DNA of 64,000 nt from Haliscomenobacter hydrossis DSM 1100 (GCF_000212735.1 NC_015512.1:62001-126000), one strand, 5' to 3'. Counted from the stretch's first letter, positions 43,909 to 54,421 are shown. Notes: generated from the sequence alone by a model not told the origin. Made by a program: numbers and translations.

Positions 43909-46900
43909 TAAAATCAACAAAAAGGCGAGAGACAAATTCCAACAGCGAATTACCAAAGGTATGATTGGTCCAGGTTCAGATACTTGGGGTTTGCCTGATG
44001 AGGAAGAAATCATATCTAACCAAACCCCTATCCAGCGTTATTTTTCGGGAATACTTTTCCCAGAAAGGGACCTTAAGGCTTGTCCAACTCAATTAGCATT
44101 GGATGATGCTGAAATCCAAAACCAGACAGAACCGACCGACGACAGTGATAAAATATCACCTGCGTTTGAACAAAGCGAGGATGAAGATAACAAACAAGAG
44201 GTCTCAGAATCGGAGGAAGATCGAGTGAGCAAAACTAATTTTTTTCCAACTAATATTGGGCTCTCGGTATGTCTACCCTCTTCAATTTCAGAAATCGATT
44301 TACTAATTTCATTTGGACTGTATTATCAGCCAAAGAATAAAGATGTTAAAATTAAAATTTCTGAGGAGGGTTATCGATCATTCTTCGGTGAAAAAATTCC
44401 TTTCCAGCTACCTTTCAAGGAAATTCTCAGATACGACGATGGATTTATGTTTTTGGATAGAGAATTGAAAGGTGACCTCGGGGGCAAGAAGCCAAGAAGC
44501 GAGGAATATTTAGCCTTCGACCAATTTAACAGTAAAGATAATCTGAAGGACTCCAATGCACGGTACTTCATTGATTACCTGGAAAAACTAACCAATATTG
44601 GTCGAATCTGGAAACGAAGAGACTTCAAACAGAACCTAACAATTCGGCTCAAAGATACGGTCAAGCCCATTGAAATCCCATTTGTGAGTGGTGCCCATCC
44701 CAAAACAAAAGTAGGATACAACGTAAAAATCATACAACAAGATGATAGACAGTACGTGAAAATACAACTTGTTAATTTGTCTGAAAAACAACCTGCAAAC
44801 AGGTACTCAAACAGAAATGAAAATCTGAATTTAAAAAGTATATTCCAAGCAGAAATAAAATTAACTTCAAATAATTTCTTGCCCTATAAGGAGTTTGCTT
44901 CGGATAAATTAATGCTTGACGATGAGGCAAAGGAGATTGATTTTATTTATCGTTCTATAAATAGCTATGCTATCGGTCACAACTGTTCTACTTCGTGGAA
45001 TGAAGATCTCGCCGAAATCAAGACGACTTTTATGCCTGTGCTAGATATCAAAGATGTAACCAATAGTTTTAACACTGGCGACAAAAAACTTCAACATGCA
45101 CTTGCCTTAAAAAATTTGACTGTCTGGGGCTTTGACCAACTACAAGTGATTGATCATTTAATCTACTTCGCGCAGAAATATGGAGACTGGATAAATCTTC
45201 AAGATGAGCAAAACAAAAAAGAGAAGCAAAGGGAGCCTGGCGAACAGATTATTTGGCGGCAAAAACAAAACTACAAGCGTCTACTTGACAATATTGAAAT
45301 ACTAAGGAATGAAGAGGTTTTCAAAGCCTTTCAAATTGCCAATACGTCAATGTATATTCAGCTTATCATTTCTAATGATGTTGATTTTGCAAATACAGAA
45401 AAGGAGCTTTCGAAGGCATCTATAGAAAACCTAAATAACCTAGAGTTTTTTAAAAACTACGATGCACAATCCAGAATGGATGAAGGAAAGATTCGATTTA
45501 TTCCAACTTATCGCCCCTTTCAGTTAGCATTTCTACTACTTAATATCGAAGGCATTGTATACCCAGACTGTGATGCCAGAAAGAATATTGTTGACTTAAT
45601 CTGGTTCCCAACAGGAGGAGGAAAAACAGAAGCTTACCTTGCAGTTACAGGATTAGCAATTACATTTAGGCGCATGACCAATAAAAAAGGGTATGAAGGT
45701 ACTACTGTAATCATGCGTTATACATTAAGGCTTCTAACGGCTCAACAATTTGAAAGAGCTTCAAAACTGATTACTGCGCTTGAGTTTCTTCGAAAACAAA
45801 AAGAGTTTTCTGCGTTTCTAAAAGATGAACCAATAAGCATTGGGCTTTGGGTAGGTATGGGTTCTACACCTAATAAACTAAAGGACGCCAAAAGTCAGAT
45901 TGAAGAAATAGACAATGAATGCGAAAAAATAAATCGCAAAGGGGAGTTGATTGGTAGCCCTCAAGAGAAGAATACTTTTCAAATCAATAGTTGTCCATGG
46001 TGTGGAACAAAGTTGATTACCCAGAAGGCCAATAAAGATGGAAAAACGATTTGGGTTCATGGATTTAGAGACTCGAAAAACGATTTCAAGATTATCTGCA
46101 ATAATATTCATTGTACATGCTCAAGAGGAATTCCCGTACAGGTTATTGATGAATTATTGTATGAAAAACCACCAACTCTACTTTTTGGTACAGTTGATAA
46201 GTTTGCCATGCTCTCTTGGCAAGAAAAAGCGCACAAATTTTTCAATTCATTAGACCCAGATAAGCTTCCTCCGGATCTAATTATTCAAGATGAATTGCAT
46301 CTATTGAGTGGCCCATTAGGTTCGATTACAGGAATTTTTGAAAGTATCATTGAAATCTTGGCTACCAAGGAAGATGGAGGAAGAACACCAAAAATTATTG
46401 CTTCAACCGCCACAACTCGAAATACTGAACATCAGGTTCAAAGGCTTTATGGTAACCGAAAAGTAAATGTATTTCCCCCTTCTGGTATCAACTATAATGA
46501 TAGTTTTTTTGCCAGTGAAAGTGAGTCCAGCAACCGGCGATATTTAGGATTCATGCCAACCGGCAAAACCTCAGTAGATACCCAGTTGCAAATTCTTGCA
46601 CATTTATTGGTAGCCAGACTAGAAGTATTTACCAATAAAATTACGAAATTCGAAATAAACAACTACTGGACAATTGTATCATACTATAACAGTTTAAAGG
46701 ATGTAGGTAGAACCTTTAATAAGGTAGGTGACGAAATCAGCTCTTTCACCTCAGCACTTCAAAATCAACTTCTAACTGAATTAGGTTCAGATAAGCGAGA
46801 ACTCGCTTTCAACTACAATGGGTTATCTAACAGAACCAAGGAATTAACCAGTCGAATCGAAAGTAACAAGATTAAATCCGTATTAAATGAAATAGAACAA

Positions 46901-47578
46901 CCTTTCTCGATAGACATGATCGAGAAAAGTGCAACGGGAAATACCTACCTCCGAGGCGTAGTAGATTTGGTTTTAGCAACCAACATGATTTCAGTGGGCA
47001 TCGACATTAGTCGATTAAACATAATGCTGATGAATGGCATGCCTAAGAATATAGCAGAGTACATCCAAGCGTCGAGTCGAGTAGGGAGAAGTACCAAAGG
47101 GCTTGTTGTTTCACTCATGAACCCCAATCGAGCAAGGGAAAAATCATACTTTGAAAACTTTAACAATTTCCATCAAGCTTTTTATCAAAGCGTTGAACCA
47201 TTAAGCATTACACCATTTACTGAGAACACCATAGAAAAAATGCTTTCAAGCCTAATCGTATCATATGTAAGGAACAAGGTACCTGGTATGGCAAGGAATG
47301 GTGATGTAGTCAATTTTCGAAAAGAAATGCTAGCTCCTTTAAAACGAAGTATCAAGCAGCGCTTTTCAGAAGACCCTCATGCTACTCATCTTTTCGAGAC
47401 TAGTTTGGACCATCTTGCAAATGATTGGCTGGAAAGAATTCACAAAGCTGGAATCAAAGAATACAAGCAACTATTGAAACGTCCGTCAGAAAAAGATGTG
47501 GAGCAGGATTGGGTGCTAATGCAATCCATGAGAGAGATTGATGCGAATACCTTTATCAACATCAAAGAAGTTTTTTAA
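43892..47578 (+). CDS. drmA: DrmA, DISARM SNF2/SF2-like helicase
   Basis: This 1228-aa protein starts with a MIGPGSDTW ... YFSGILFPE segment typical of DrmA. Walker A is WFPTGGGKTEAYLA (about 571-584), Walker B is IIQDELHLL (about 797-805), motif III is ASTAT, and the C-lobe shows ATNMISVGIDISRLNIM with QASSRVGRS. In DISARM, DrmA with DrmB binds and unwinds incoming DNA, especially with 5' overhangs, and limits phage genome entry. It is coupled to drmE and 2 bp before drmB. A CPWCG/HCTC zinc-like cluster lies between motifs I and II. Confidence 0.9.
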   Translation: MKNMDNKINKKARDKFQQRITKGMIGPGSDTWGLPDEEEIISNQTPIQRYFSGILFPERDLKACPTQLALDDAEIQNQTEPTDDSDKISPAFEQSEDEDNKQEVSESEEDRVSKTNFFPTNIGLSVCLPSSISEIDLLISFGLYYQPKNKDVKIKISEEGYRSFFGEKIPFQLPFKEILRYDDGFMFLDRELKGDLGGKKPRSEEYLAFDQFNSKDNLKDSNARYFIDYLEKLTNIGRIWKRRDFKQNLTIRLKDTVKPIEIPFVSGAHPKTKVGYNVKIIQQDDRQYVKIQLVNLSEKQPANRYSNRNENLNLKSIFQAEIKLTSNNFLPYKEFASDKLMLDDEAKEIDFIYRSINSYAIGHNCSTSWNEDLAEIKTTFMPVLDIKDVTNSFNTGDKKLQHALALKNLTVWGFDQLQVIDHLIYFAQKYGDWINLQDEQNKKEKQREPGEQIIWRQKQNYKRLLDNIEILRNEEVFKAFQIANTSMYIQLIISNDVDFANTEKELSKASIENLNNLEFFKNYDAQSRMDEGKIRFIPTYRPFQLAFLLLNIEGIVYPDCDARKNIVDLIWFPTGGGKTEAYLAVTGLAITFRRMTNKKGYEGTTVIMRYTLRLLTAQQFERASKLITALEFLRKQKEFSAFLKDEPISIGLWVGMGSTPNKLKDAKSQIEEIDNECEKINRKGELIGSPQEKNTFQINSCPWCGTKLITQKANKDGKTIWVHGFRDSKNDFKIICNNIHCTCSRGIPVQVIDELLYEKPPTLLFGTVDKFAMLSWQEKAHKFFNSLDPDKLPPDLIIQDELHLLSGPLGSITGIFESIIEILATKEDGGRTPKIIASTATTRNTEHQVQRLYGNRKVNVFPPSGINYNDSFFASESESSNRRYLGFMPTGKTSVDTQLQILAHLLVARLEVFTNKITKFEINNYWTIVSYYNSLKDVGRTFNKVGDEISSFTSALQNQLLTELGSDKRELAFNYNGLSNRTKELTSRIESNKIKSVLNEIEQPFSIDMIEKSATGNTYLRGVVDLVLATNMISVGIDISRLNIMLMNGMPKNIAEYIQASSRVGRSTKGLVVSLMNPNRAREKSYFENFNNFHQAFYQSVEPLSITPFTENTIEKMLSSLIVSYVRNKVPGMARNGDVVNFRKEMLAPLKRSIKQRFSEDPHATHLFETSLDHLANDWLERIHKAGIKEYKQLLKRPSEKDVEQDWVLMQSMREIDANTFINIKEVF

Positions 47579-47580
47579 TT

Positions 47581-49488
47581 ATGCCAAAATATACTGAAAC
47601 ACAATCAAGGAAAGTGATTAGTTCTTATGGTGGGGTAGAATCAATTATTGAAACTCCATTAGGCGCTTTAAAGATTGAACCATTTAATCTTTGGCCTTTT
47701 TTTAAGGCAATATGCGAAGGTAAACTCGATCCTCAAAAATTTATCATTGAGGATAATCGGCTATTAAGAAGACTCCAAAGTTTACATGGATTTCCAAAAC
47801 TGGAGAACTTTTTGGCTATACCAACAGATCAAGCTAATCCCAGAAACAAGTCTGTTCCTGATCATGCTAATAAATCAATTAGTGCAACTTACTTTCCAAC
47901 TTGGTTTTACTGTAATAATTGCAAAGGTTTTAACAACTTAAAAGACTGGTGGGCATTGTGGAAAAAGGTAGTTCAAAAACATGGAGAAAAAGCAGAGAAA
48001 GAAAAATTCATTCCTCCAAAATGCCCATACTGTTATGATAAAGCCAAAACATCTAACAGTAAAGAAGGCAAAAGAAGGCGTTTTTATTATGAGCTCGAAC
48101 AGGTACGATTCGTTATGACTACTCCTTCCGGAGATATTCGAGATATACCTTGGGAAAGATGGAACAAAGTAAAAAAAGATAATTCAGAACCTGAAAATTC
48201 AGAAGAAAAAGAGCATGGGCTCAGTTTTGATTGGGTCAATTTGTGCTGTGAAAATCAAGAGCTCCAGTACATCAAATCGACAAAATTTTCTGATTTGACA
48301 GGCATCCGAATCTCATGTAAAAAATGCAATTCAAACAATACATTGTCAGGCTTTTTTGGAATGAGAATTGGAAATAAAAATGGGGCATTTAAACCAGTCT
48401 TGAGAACCAGTAACAGTTGCTACTACCCTGTAATGATTAGTAGTATCTATCTACCTGTGGGAAAAGAAATAAGTCCTGAGGATGAGAGAAGGATTTTGAA
48501 ATGGTCGGAAAAAGGAAAGGACATTGAATTTATATGGGAAGCTTTAGATGAAAAGTATACTAAAAAATCAATCGATGGTTTTATTTCTGGGGAAGTCAGT
48601 GAAGAATTTGAAGCAGAAAATGAATACCGCTTAAAAGAATACCGTTTTCTTTTGGATGAAAAATCAAACAACACAAACCTGATCTATGATTCGGTTAACT
48701 TTAACCTCTTGTCCATTTTCGGGCTAGGTTTGCTGATTGCAATAAAGCGGCTTAAAGTCACTACTGTTCAAGTTGCCTACACCAGACAAGAGCCACTAAA
48801 TAATGATCAGTTTCTAAGCGGCGAAAAAATCAAAAATAAGATTGAAGCAAAATATACCTCCGAATGGGGCAATCAAACAACCTATTTACCAGCCATTGAA
48901 AGCTTTGGCGAAGGAATTTTTCTTAATCTAGATACTGAAAAAATAGATCATTGGCTTACAGATGTTTTTATGAATGAACGTTTTAGGGTAAGAATGGCTC
49001 ACCTCCTTCAAAACTCGCAGAGTAGTGACCTCAAAAGTATCCAACAAAAATTTCAAAGCGAGAACCATTTGGCTAGGTTTGTTCTAATTCATACTTTATC
49101 ACATATTCTGATCAAAGAGTTAGAATTTCTCTGCGGTTACCCCTCCACCTCTCTTAGCGAAAGGCTCTTCATAAATCAAGATCAAATGCATGGAGTACTG
49201 ATATATACAGTAGCGGGGACAGAAGGTAGCTATGGAGGACTAGCCTCTCAAGCAGATGATCAGAAGTTTGCCCGGATATTAAAATCGGCTCTTTATCGGG
49301 CTACAGACTGCGCCTCTGACCCGATATGCTACAATACTGAAGATGGGCAAGGTGTCGGAGGATTAAATTTGAGTGCTTGTTACTCTTGCTGTTTAATTCC
49401 GGAAAACGCTTGTGAAGAATTTAACAGCTTTCTTGATCGATCACTTTTGATTGATCGAGAGTATGGGTATTTTAGAAGTGTACTTTAA
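47581..49488 (+). CDS. drmB: DrmB, DUF1998 protein of DISARM
   Basis: This 635-aa protein has zinc-type pairs CNNC (111-114) and CPYC (148-151), and the C-terminal DUF1998 region shows HTLSHILIKELE, TVAGTEGSYGGL and a final Cys cluster (LSACYSCCLIPENAC). It begins 2 bp after drmA. DrmA and DrmB form a complex in known systems. No DrmC phospholipase or methyltransferase gene follows; the Septu pair comes next on the other strand. Confidence 0.9.
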   Translation: MPKYTETQSRKVISSYGGVESIIETPLGALKIEPFNLWPFFKAICEGKLDPQKFIIEDNRLLRRLQSLHGFPKLENFLAIPTDQANPRNKSVPDHANKSISATYFPTWFYCNNCKGFNNLKDWWALWKKVVQKHGEKAEKEKFIPPKCPYCYDKAKTSNSKEGKRRRFYYELEQVRFVMTTPSGDIRDIPWERWNKVKKDNSEPENSEEKEHGLSFDWVNLCCENQELQYIKSTKFSDLTGIRISCKKCNSNNTLSGFFGMRIGNKNGAFKPVLRTSNSCYYPVMISSIYLPVGKEISPEDERRILKWSEKGKDIEFIWEALDEKYTKKSIDGFISGEVSEEFEAENEYRLKEYRFLLDEKSNNTNLIYDSVNFNLLSIFGLGLLIAIKRLKVTTVQVAYTRQEPLNNDQFLSGEKIKNKIEAKYTSEWGNQTTYLPAIESFGEGIFLNLDTEKIDHWLTDVFMNERFRVRMAHLLQNSQSSDLKSIQQKFQSENHLARFVLIHTLSHILIKELEFLCGYPSTSLSERLFINQDQMHGVLIYTVAGTEGSYGGLASQADDQKFARILKSALYRATDCASDPICYNTEDGQGVGGLNLSACYSCCLIPENACEEFNSFLDRSLLIDREYGYFRSVL

Positions 49489-49512
49489 CGGTTTTTTTTT
49501 GATGTGTTAATT

Positions 49513-50481
49513 TCACCCCTCCAATCCAAACTGCTGAGTTATATCTTTTGTCAACTTAGAAAGTGGCCTCTTTTGTAAGTCAGAATCATCTACGTAACTG
49601 GCAGTAATGAAACGGATCAAATCTGACTGGCTTCGAAAGAGCGTACCTTCAAATTGCTTGAATAGACTATCCAGGTACTCCGGGCTATACACCAGTGAGC
49701 GATTGACTTGCTCATGTACATAGTCCAGATGCTCTGCATACAATTCTCTCAATTTGAAATCCCGAATGTTATTTTGAGCTTTTTGAGCAATTGTAGACTG
49801 CTCATCCGAAAATAAAAAATCAATGGTTCCAGCTTGAATATTGCCGGCAAAAAAAGATAGATCGTGGATGTTCAAAAAAAAACGGACATCATTGTCAAAT
49901 CCATGTAGATGAGGGTGTAAGTGGGTGTCGGTTGAAAATTTAGCTTTGCCCTTCAAATTTGAATTACAAACATTGCAAGAAGGGATAAGATTGTACAGCG
50001 ATACTGCCAAGAATGGGTAGCTGGCTTTATCCCAAAAATGGTCAAACTGGGGCCTGATGATGTCCTTTTTTTCGTTGCTTACCGTATGTGTATATAAGCG
50101 ATTGCAGTAAGGACACGTATCTACCCCTAATTGCGCTGCCAACCAATAAGCATTCCAGCCCTTTTGAGATTGTTTTTGGATAAAAAGCTCGTAATCAAAT
50201 ATTTTTTTGAGTGAAGCTTTTAGCTTTTTAGTGTTTCTCTGAAAAGCAGGATAGGTTTCAGCTTCTTCAATGATTTGACTCAATTTGTCAGGATCACCAA
50301 TCAGGATTTCATCAAGTTTTGAGTACAAGAACTGTAAGAATCTCTGCTGTACCGCAGGGAGTTTTTGACTCAGCTGCTGGTCAAACTTGAGTAGAATTTT
50401 CCCTTTCCTGGTATCTTTTGCCATTGATAAAAAATCATTGGCTATGGCGCCGACTGGTCTTTTGGGCTGAATTTTAATCAT
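49513..50481 (-). CDS. ptuB: PtuB-like HNH endonuclease (Septu)
   Basis: In this 322-aa protein, the HNH region has DTCPYCNRL (Cys123, Cys126), RPQFDHFW with Asp147-His148, and IPSCNVCNSN (Cys169, Cys172), a zinc-type HNH. The N-terminal ~100 residues are helical. It overlaps the end of the ATPase gene by 8 bp, the ATPase-HNH pairing of Septu. In such systems the ATPase holds the nuclease inactive until infection. The family could also serve a retron-Septu hybrid, but no RT is adjacent here. Confidence 0.85.
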   Translation of the reverse strand: MIKIQPKRPVGAIANDFLSMAKDTRKGKILLKFDQQLSQKLPAVQQRFLQFLYSKLDEILIGDPDKLSQIIEEAETYPAFQRNTKKLKASLKKIFDYELFIQKQSQKGWNAYWLAAQLGVDTCPYCNRLYTHTVSNEKKDIIRPQFDHFWDKASYPFLAVSLYNLIPSCNVCNSNLKGKAKFSTDTHLHPHLHGFDNDVRFFLNIHDLSFFAGNIQAGTIDFLFSDEQSTIAQKAQNNIRDFKLRELYAEHLDYVHEQVNRSLVYSPEYLDSLFKQFEGTLFRSQSDLIRFITASYVDDSDLQKRPLSKLTKDITQQFGLEG

Positions 50482-52321
50482 TGGGCAGGCGTTTTTTTAA
50501 TTCAGCAATTTCATCTTTTAGTTTTTGAATGTCCTCCTTAACGTTAATGTTCTGGCGCAAAGACTGTAGTTGTAGCAAGTACCTCTTAATGATAGGTTCG
50601 CCCAAGATGTCGGTAACCCTCTGGGCAAAAACTTCAGATTCTTCTCTATTTAGGTTATCGATAAGCATACCGTGCTGATAAAACTGAATGACTTGATTGA
50701 TTCGTTTTTGAGCAAAACTGCCCATAAGCCCGTTGTGCCTTTTCAGAAAAAAAGAATCAGAAAGCAAAGTATGGATGTTGGCTCCGAAAGTCTGCTGCAT
50801 GTCGTTCATACCATCCGAAACTTTACAGGTTCCATCTGGGTTTCGCTCCAGAAAAATGATATTTTCGCGAGGTAAATCAGAGACCATAAATGGAGAGTGG
50901 GAAGTAAGGATCAGTTGTATCTTGAAGTTGAGCGGAGGGTCCATTATAGGAAAAATCCGAGGTATGTTGTTAAGCAATAAATCCAAATAACGTTTTTGAA
51001 GCTCTGGATGTAGCCCCACTTCCCCCTCGTCAATAAAGAGCAAAAAAGTATTGGTGTGAACCAATTTTTCCCATATGGCAAAGATGCGAGCAAAAAGGTT
51101 GATCAAGTTATTGAACCCAGAGCTTAAACCTGCCTCTCGATCCTGGTCGTCTTTAAAAGTCCAGGCAATGTGAAAAGGAGAAGAAATTTGGATATCTATG
51201 TAATCAATATGGGTAAAAAATATGGATATTAACGGAGAGTTGGTGGGTAAGATTAAAGCATTGTCTCTGGTTTTAAAAATTGGGTCGGGCTCATTTTCAT
51301 AAAAAAAGGGGGTGCATTCCACAGATAGCCACTGGATAAATTCATGCATTGAACGCCATTTCCCAAAAGCATCATTTTGCACCTTTTCCAATAACACTAG
51401 TGGGTTCTGCTTTACTTGATCCTCATTTATTCTTTGTTTGAGATGCCCTATCGAATTCTCACCCAAACCAGATCTTGCACAAACATCGAGTAGTGTGGAA
51501 AACAACACAGCTCGAAAAATTTCAAAAATAAAGCCTGGCCGATCAAAAAAATCCCAGATTTCCTCGGAACCATGACCCCGGTCATCTTTAAAAGCATTTT
51601 TCAGGTATTCACGGTTGATGTCTTCATTCACAGTGATTTTAATAAAGTCTGGCACAGGAAAATCAAGTAAATGTCGGCCCCAATTTGAGAACAACTTAGC
51701 TTGACGCTTTATGTTGTTGTAATAGTAGTGTTTCGGCGAAAGGAAAGTTTCTTCTAGGGAGTGCTCTGATTTGGGTCGGACAATATTTCTGCGATTGCTG
51801 AGGTCTAAAAAGTTGTTATTTCTATTCAAACCGAAACGCGGGGTAACCCCATCGAAATATTGGGAGTAATAAGCAAAGGTAATCTCGTCAATTTCGTTAA
51901 CAGCCGTTATTCCACCATATAGTCCAGCTTCGAGTTTTCTCATCTTAAAAATTGATTTTTTAACGCTGAAGCCGTATTGCTCATCTGCCACATTTAAAGG
52001 CAGATCCTGGTAACACCAGACCCTCAAAATTTTGTCCATTCTATAGATCACAATGAACGGCTCATTCCAAAATCCAGTACCCTGATCAAAAAGGCGAATG
52101 ATGAACTCGACCAAATTGCTTTTTCCGCTACCATTCTCGCCGACAATAACGGTAACATTAGAAATTGAAGGACCAAAAAAATCTGGAGTAGCTTGCTCCA
52201 AATGGTCACTTTTCAAAATGCCAGAGTGAGGATTGTAGTGAAATCTCCATTGGGGGCTGAAGTTGAAGCCTTGCTCGATGATGTTTTTGTAGCTTTTTAT
52301 CCAGATGTAGAGTAGTTCCAT
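50474..52321 (-). CDS. ptuA: PtuA-like SMC/ABC-type ATPase (Septu)
   Basis: In this 615-aa protein, Walker A is VGENGSGKSN (60-69), the signature region is LSSGFNNLINLF, Walker B is LLFIDEGEVGLHPE (about 428-441), and the switch His is in LTSHSPFMVSD. The last ~90 residues are coiled-coil-like and end KDEIAELKKRL, which could be an oligomerisation or HNH-binding arm. It is paired with the HNH gene. The start ATG is at 52321, with a 114-bp spacer to the dGTPase end. Confidence 0.87.
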   Translation of the reverse strand: MELLYIWIKSYKNIIEQGFNFSPQWRFHYNPHSGILKSDHLEQATPDFFGPSISNVTVIVGENGSGKSNLVEFIIRLFDQGTGFWNEPFIVIYRMDKILRVWCYQDLPLNVADEQYGFSVKKSIFKMRKLEAGLYGGITAVNEIDEITFAYYSQYFDGVTPRFGLNRNNNFLDLSNRRNIVRPKSEHSLEETFLSPKHYYYNNIKRQAKLFSNWGRHLLDFPVPDFIKITVNEDINREYLKNAFKDDRGHGSEEIWDFFDRPGFIFEIFRAVLFSTLLDVCARSGLGENSIGHLKQRINEDQVKQNPLVLLEKVQNDAFGKWRSMHEFIQWLSVECTPFFYENEPDPIFKTRDNALILPTNSPLISIFFTHIDYIDIQISSPFHIAWTFKDDQDREAGLSSGFNNLINLFARIFAIWEKLVHTNTFLLFIDEGEVGLHPELQKRYLDLLLNNIPRIFPIMDPPLNFKIQLILTSHSPFMVSDLPRENIIFLERNPDGTCKVSDGMNDMQQTFGANIHTLLSDSFFLKRHNGLMGSFAQKRINQVIQFYQHGMLIDNLNREESEVFAQRVTDILGEPIIKRYLLQLQSLRQNINVKEDIQKLKDEIAELKKRLPND

Positions 52322-52435
52322 CCCGTACTAGGTTTACAGTGCTTGAAATGATAGCAATAATGAGATCAATGCTCTGATGCCAAATCGATTAAACTTATTT
52401 TGGGGTTAAACGTCAAGGTCTACATGTATAACAGT

Positions 52436-53824
52436 CTATATCTCGATGCCCCTTAATTTTCTATACAGTTTCAACGCAAAAAGATCAGTCATGCCGGAGA
52501 TAAAATCCAAGATGTGCATCACTTTTATGTACGGGCTGGATGTTTCGTCAAATCTGAATTGGTTGGGTAGCAGTTCCATGATTTTTTGTTGCTCTTTGTC
52601 TCGCCGGTCTTTGGATACCAGGGCAGAAGTCACAAAATCTTTTACAAGACCAGACATTATTCGGAAGCCCGCAATTTCTAACTCTACCACCCCTCTGGCA
52701 TTATAGATAGACTTTATCGACGCATCTTCTATTTTTTTCAATGTACTCCTAAATTCTGGTAGATCATCCATTAAGGCAGTATTGTAATTACCTGAAAGAA
52801 TTTTGTCCTTATCCTCCCAGAATTTCTCTGCACATTCTTTCGTCAATACATTTATCGCTTTTGATCTTAAGTAGGCTATGGTTTCATTATTGTCTTCCTC
52901 CAAGATACTCATTTTGAATTTCAGGTCATCCATTTTTGTTTCTGGGTCTTTTACAATGATATCGATGAACATGTTTTTTACAACTTCAAATGGGAGTAAT
53001 CCCAGTCTATGGGCATCTTCGAAATCTATAATGTTATAACAAATGTCATCAGCAGCTTCTACCAAATAAACAAAGGGGTGTCTTTTATACACTACCCGTG
53101 ACTCGACATTTTCTCTGATCATTTTTAGTTCATTGGCTACATCCAAAAAAACTTCTTCATCGATCTTAAAGTACCCATATTTTTTACGATGCTTTGAGCC
53201 CTTACTGCCTTCTGATCCGAGCGATTCACAAGGATATTTAATTATTGAGCCTATAGTGCTATAGGTTAGACGAAAACCTCCAGGAAACCTAGATCTTTGG
53301 TTCATGGTAATGATTCTTAATGCATTGGCATTTCCTTCAAAAGTGATCAGATCTCGCCACTCCCCTGGTGTAAATAAGCCCTTGAATTCTAGGTCTTCAG
53401 GTTTTTTTGTATCCCTTTCTTTGAAATACTTGGAAATTGCTTCCTCACCTGAATGTCCAAAGGCTGGGTTTCCCATATCGTGCGCCAGGCAGGCAGCAGC
53501 AATTACATTTTTCAAATCGTTTTGATAAAATTGCTTTGCATCTTCATCTAGTTCCAATTCACATAGTCGTTCCCCAACTATCTTCCCAAGCGATCTTCCA
53601 ACACTAGATACTTCCAAAGAGTGGGTTAATCGGTTGTGGACAAAGACTTCCTTCGGTAGAGGAAATACTTGCGTTTTGTTTTGCAAACGCCGGAAAGGAC
53701 TAGAGAAAATGATTCTGTCCCAATCTCTTTCGAACTCAGTCCTAATACCTTTGGGGGAATCATCAACTCCATATCTTTTTGGAGAAAAGCAATTGTTCCA
53801 AGTCATCATATCTTGCATATCCAC
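52436..53824 (-). CDS. dgt: dGTPase-like HD phosphohydrolase
   Basis: This 462-aa protein has the N-terminal block FSSPFRRLQNKTQVFPL and metal ligands NRLTHSLEV (His68), AHDMGNPAFGHSG (His115-Asp116, His124) and a later EAADDICY, as in dNTP triphosphohydrolases of the Dgt family. Dgt hydrolyses dGTP to deoxyguanosine and triphosphate. Related enzymes in defence islands starve phages of dNTPs. The neighbours (Septu, DISARM) support a defence role, but housekeeping dNTP control is equally possible from sequence alone. Confidence 0.88.
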   Translation of the reverse strand: MDMQDMMTWNNCFSPKRYGVDDSPKGIRTEFERDWDRIIFSSPFRRLQNKTQVFPLPKEVFVHNRLTHSLEVSSVGRSLGKIVGERLCELELDEDAKQFYQNDLKNVIAAACLAHDMGNPAFGHSGEEAISKYFKERDTKKPEDLEFKGLFTPGEWRDLITFEGNANALRIITMNQRSRFPGGFRLTYSTIGSIIKYPCESLGSEGSKGSKHRKKYGYFKIDEEVFLDVANELKMIRENVESRVVYKRHPFVYLVEAADDICYNIIDFEDAHRLGLLPFEVVKNMFIDIIVKDPETKMDDLKFKMSILEEDNNETIAYLRSKAINVLTKECAEKFWEDKDKILSGNYNTALMDDLPEFRSTLKKIEDASIKSIYNARGVVELEIAGFRIMSGLVKDFVTSALVSKDRRDKEQQKIMELLPNQFRFDETSSPYIKVMHILDFISGMTDLFALKLYRKLRGIEI

Positions 53825-54081
53825 TTTAATTTTAAGGCTATGTCTAATTTTTTATTCGGCTACAAAAGTTCTCTCCTGTTTAAAATTGATTCTTTATCAG
53901 CCAAATTCAATTATTTACACAATAAATATAGTAATTATTTTCCATAAAAATCAAAATCAGGAATGTCATTTTCTTATCATTTCTAACAACGATACACGCA
54001 TGCTCCTCGGTAGAAGCCATTTGTTGGGCATAGCTAGTTTTTGGGGGTCGGTATTGTCGGTGTCGACAAGGTTGTCTTTTT

Positions 54082-54318
54082 TCATCTCCTAGATGTTTTG
54101 ATAGCTATGTAATACAATAGAACGCAGGGTTGGTAGAAGTGGAAGTGGTCTTTTGAAGGGTGGTGATTCAGTTCCCCTTCTAATGCCGATTCCAGCAAAT
54201 GTTTGATCAGGGGGCCAAATACCCCCTTCTCCCCGTTCAAGGACTGACCAGCATAAAGTCCTGATAAAGCCTCTTGCTTAAAGGACTCAAAATCGAACTT
54301 TGGCTTCGCTTTTTCCAT
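54082..54318 (-). pseudogene. Remnant of an IS256-family transposase N-terminus
   Basis: MEKAKPKFDFESFKQEALSG and then LIKHLLESALEGELNHH resemble the N-terminus of mutator-type (IS256) transposases, where LLE.AL..E+..HL is conserved. The frame ends about 79 residues in, without the DDE catalytic domain. It marks an insertion event between the AT-rich defence genes and the caspase cluster. The 53825-54081 spacer otherwise shows nothing. Confidence 0.65.
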
Positions 54319-54421
54319 AATCCGCGTTTTTGTAAAAACCACTTTTTACCTGACACAGTTTATTGAACATCCTCTGACTAAACGGAATCCTAAACTATTG
54401 AAGCTATTCTTAGGAGATTGT

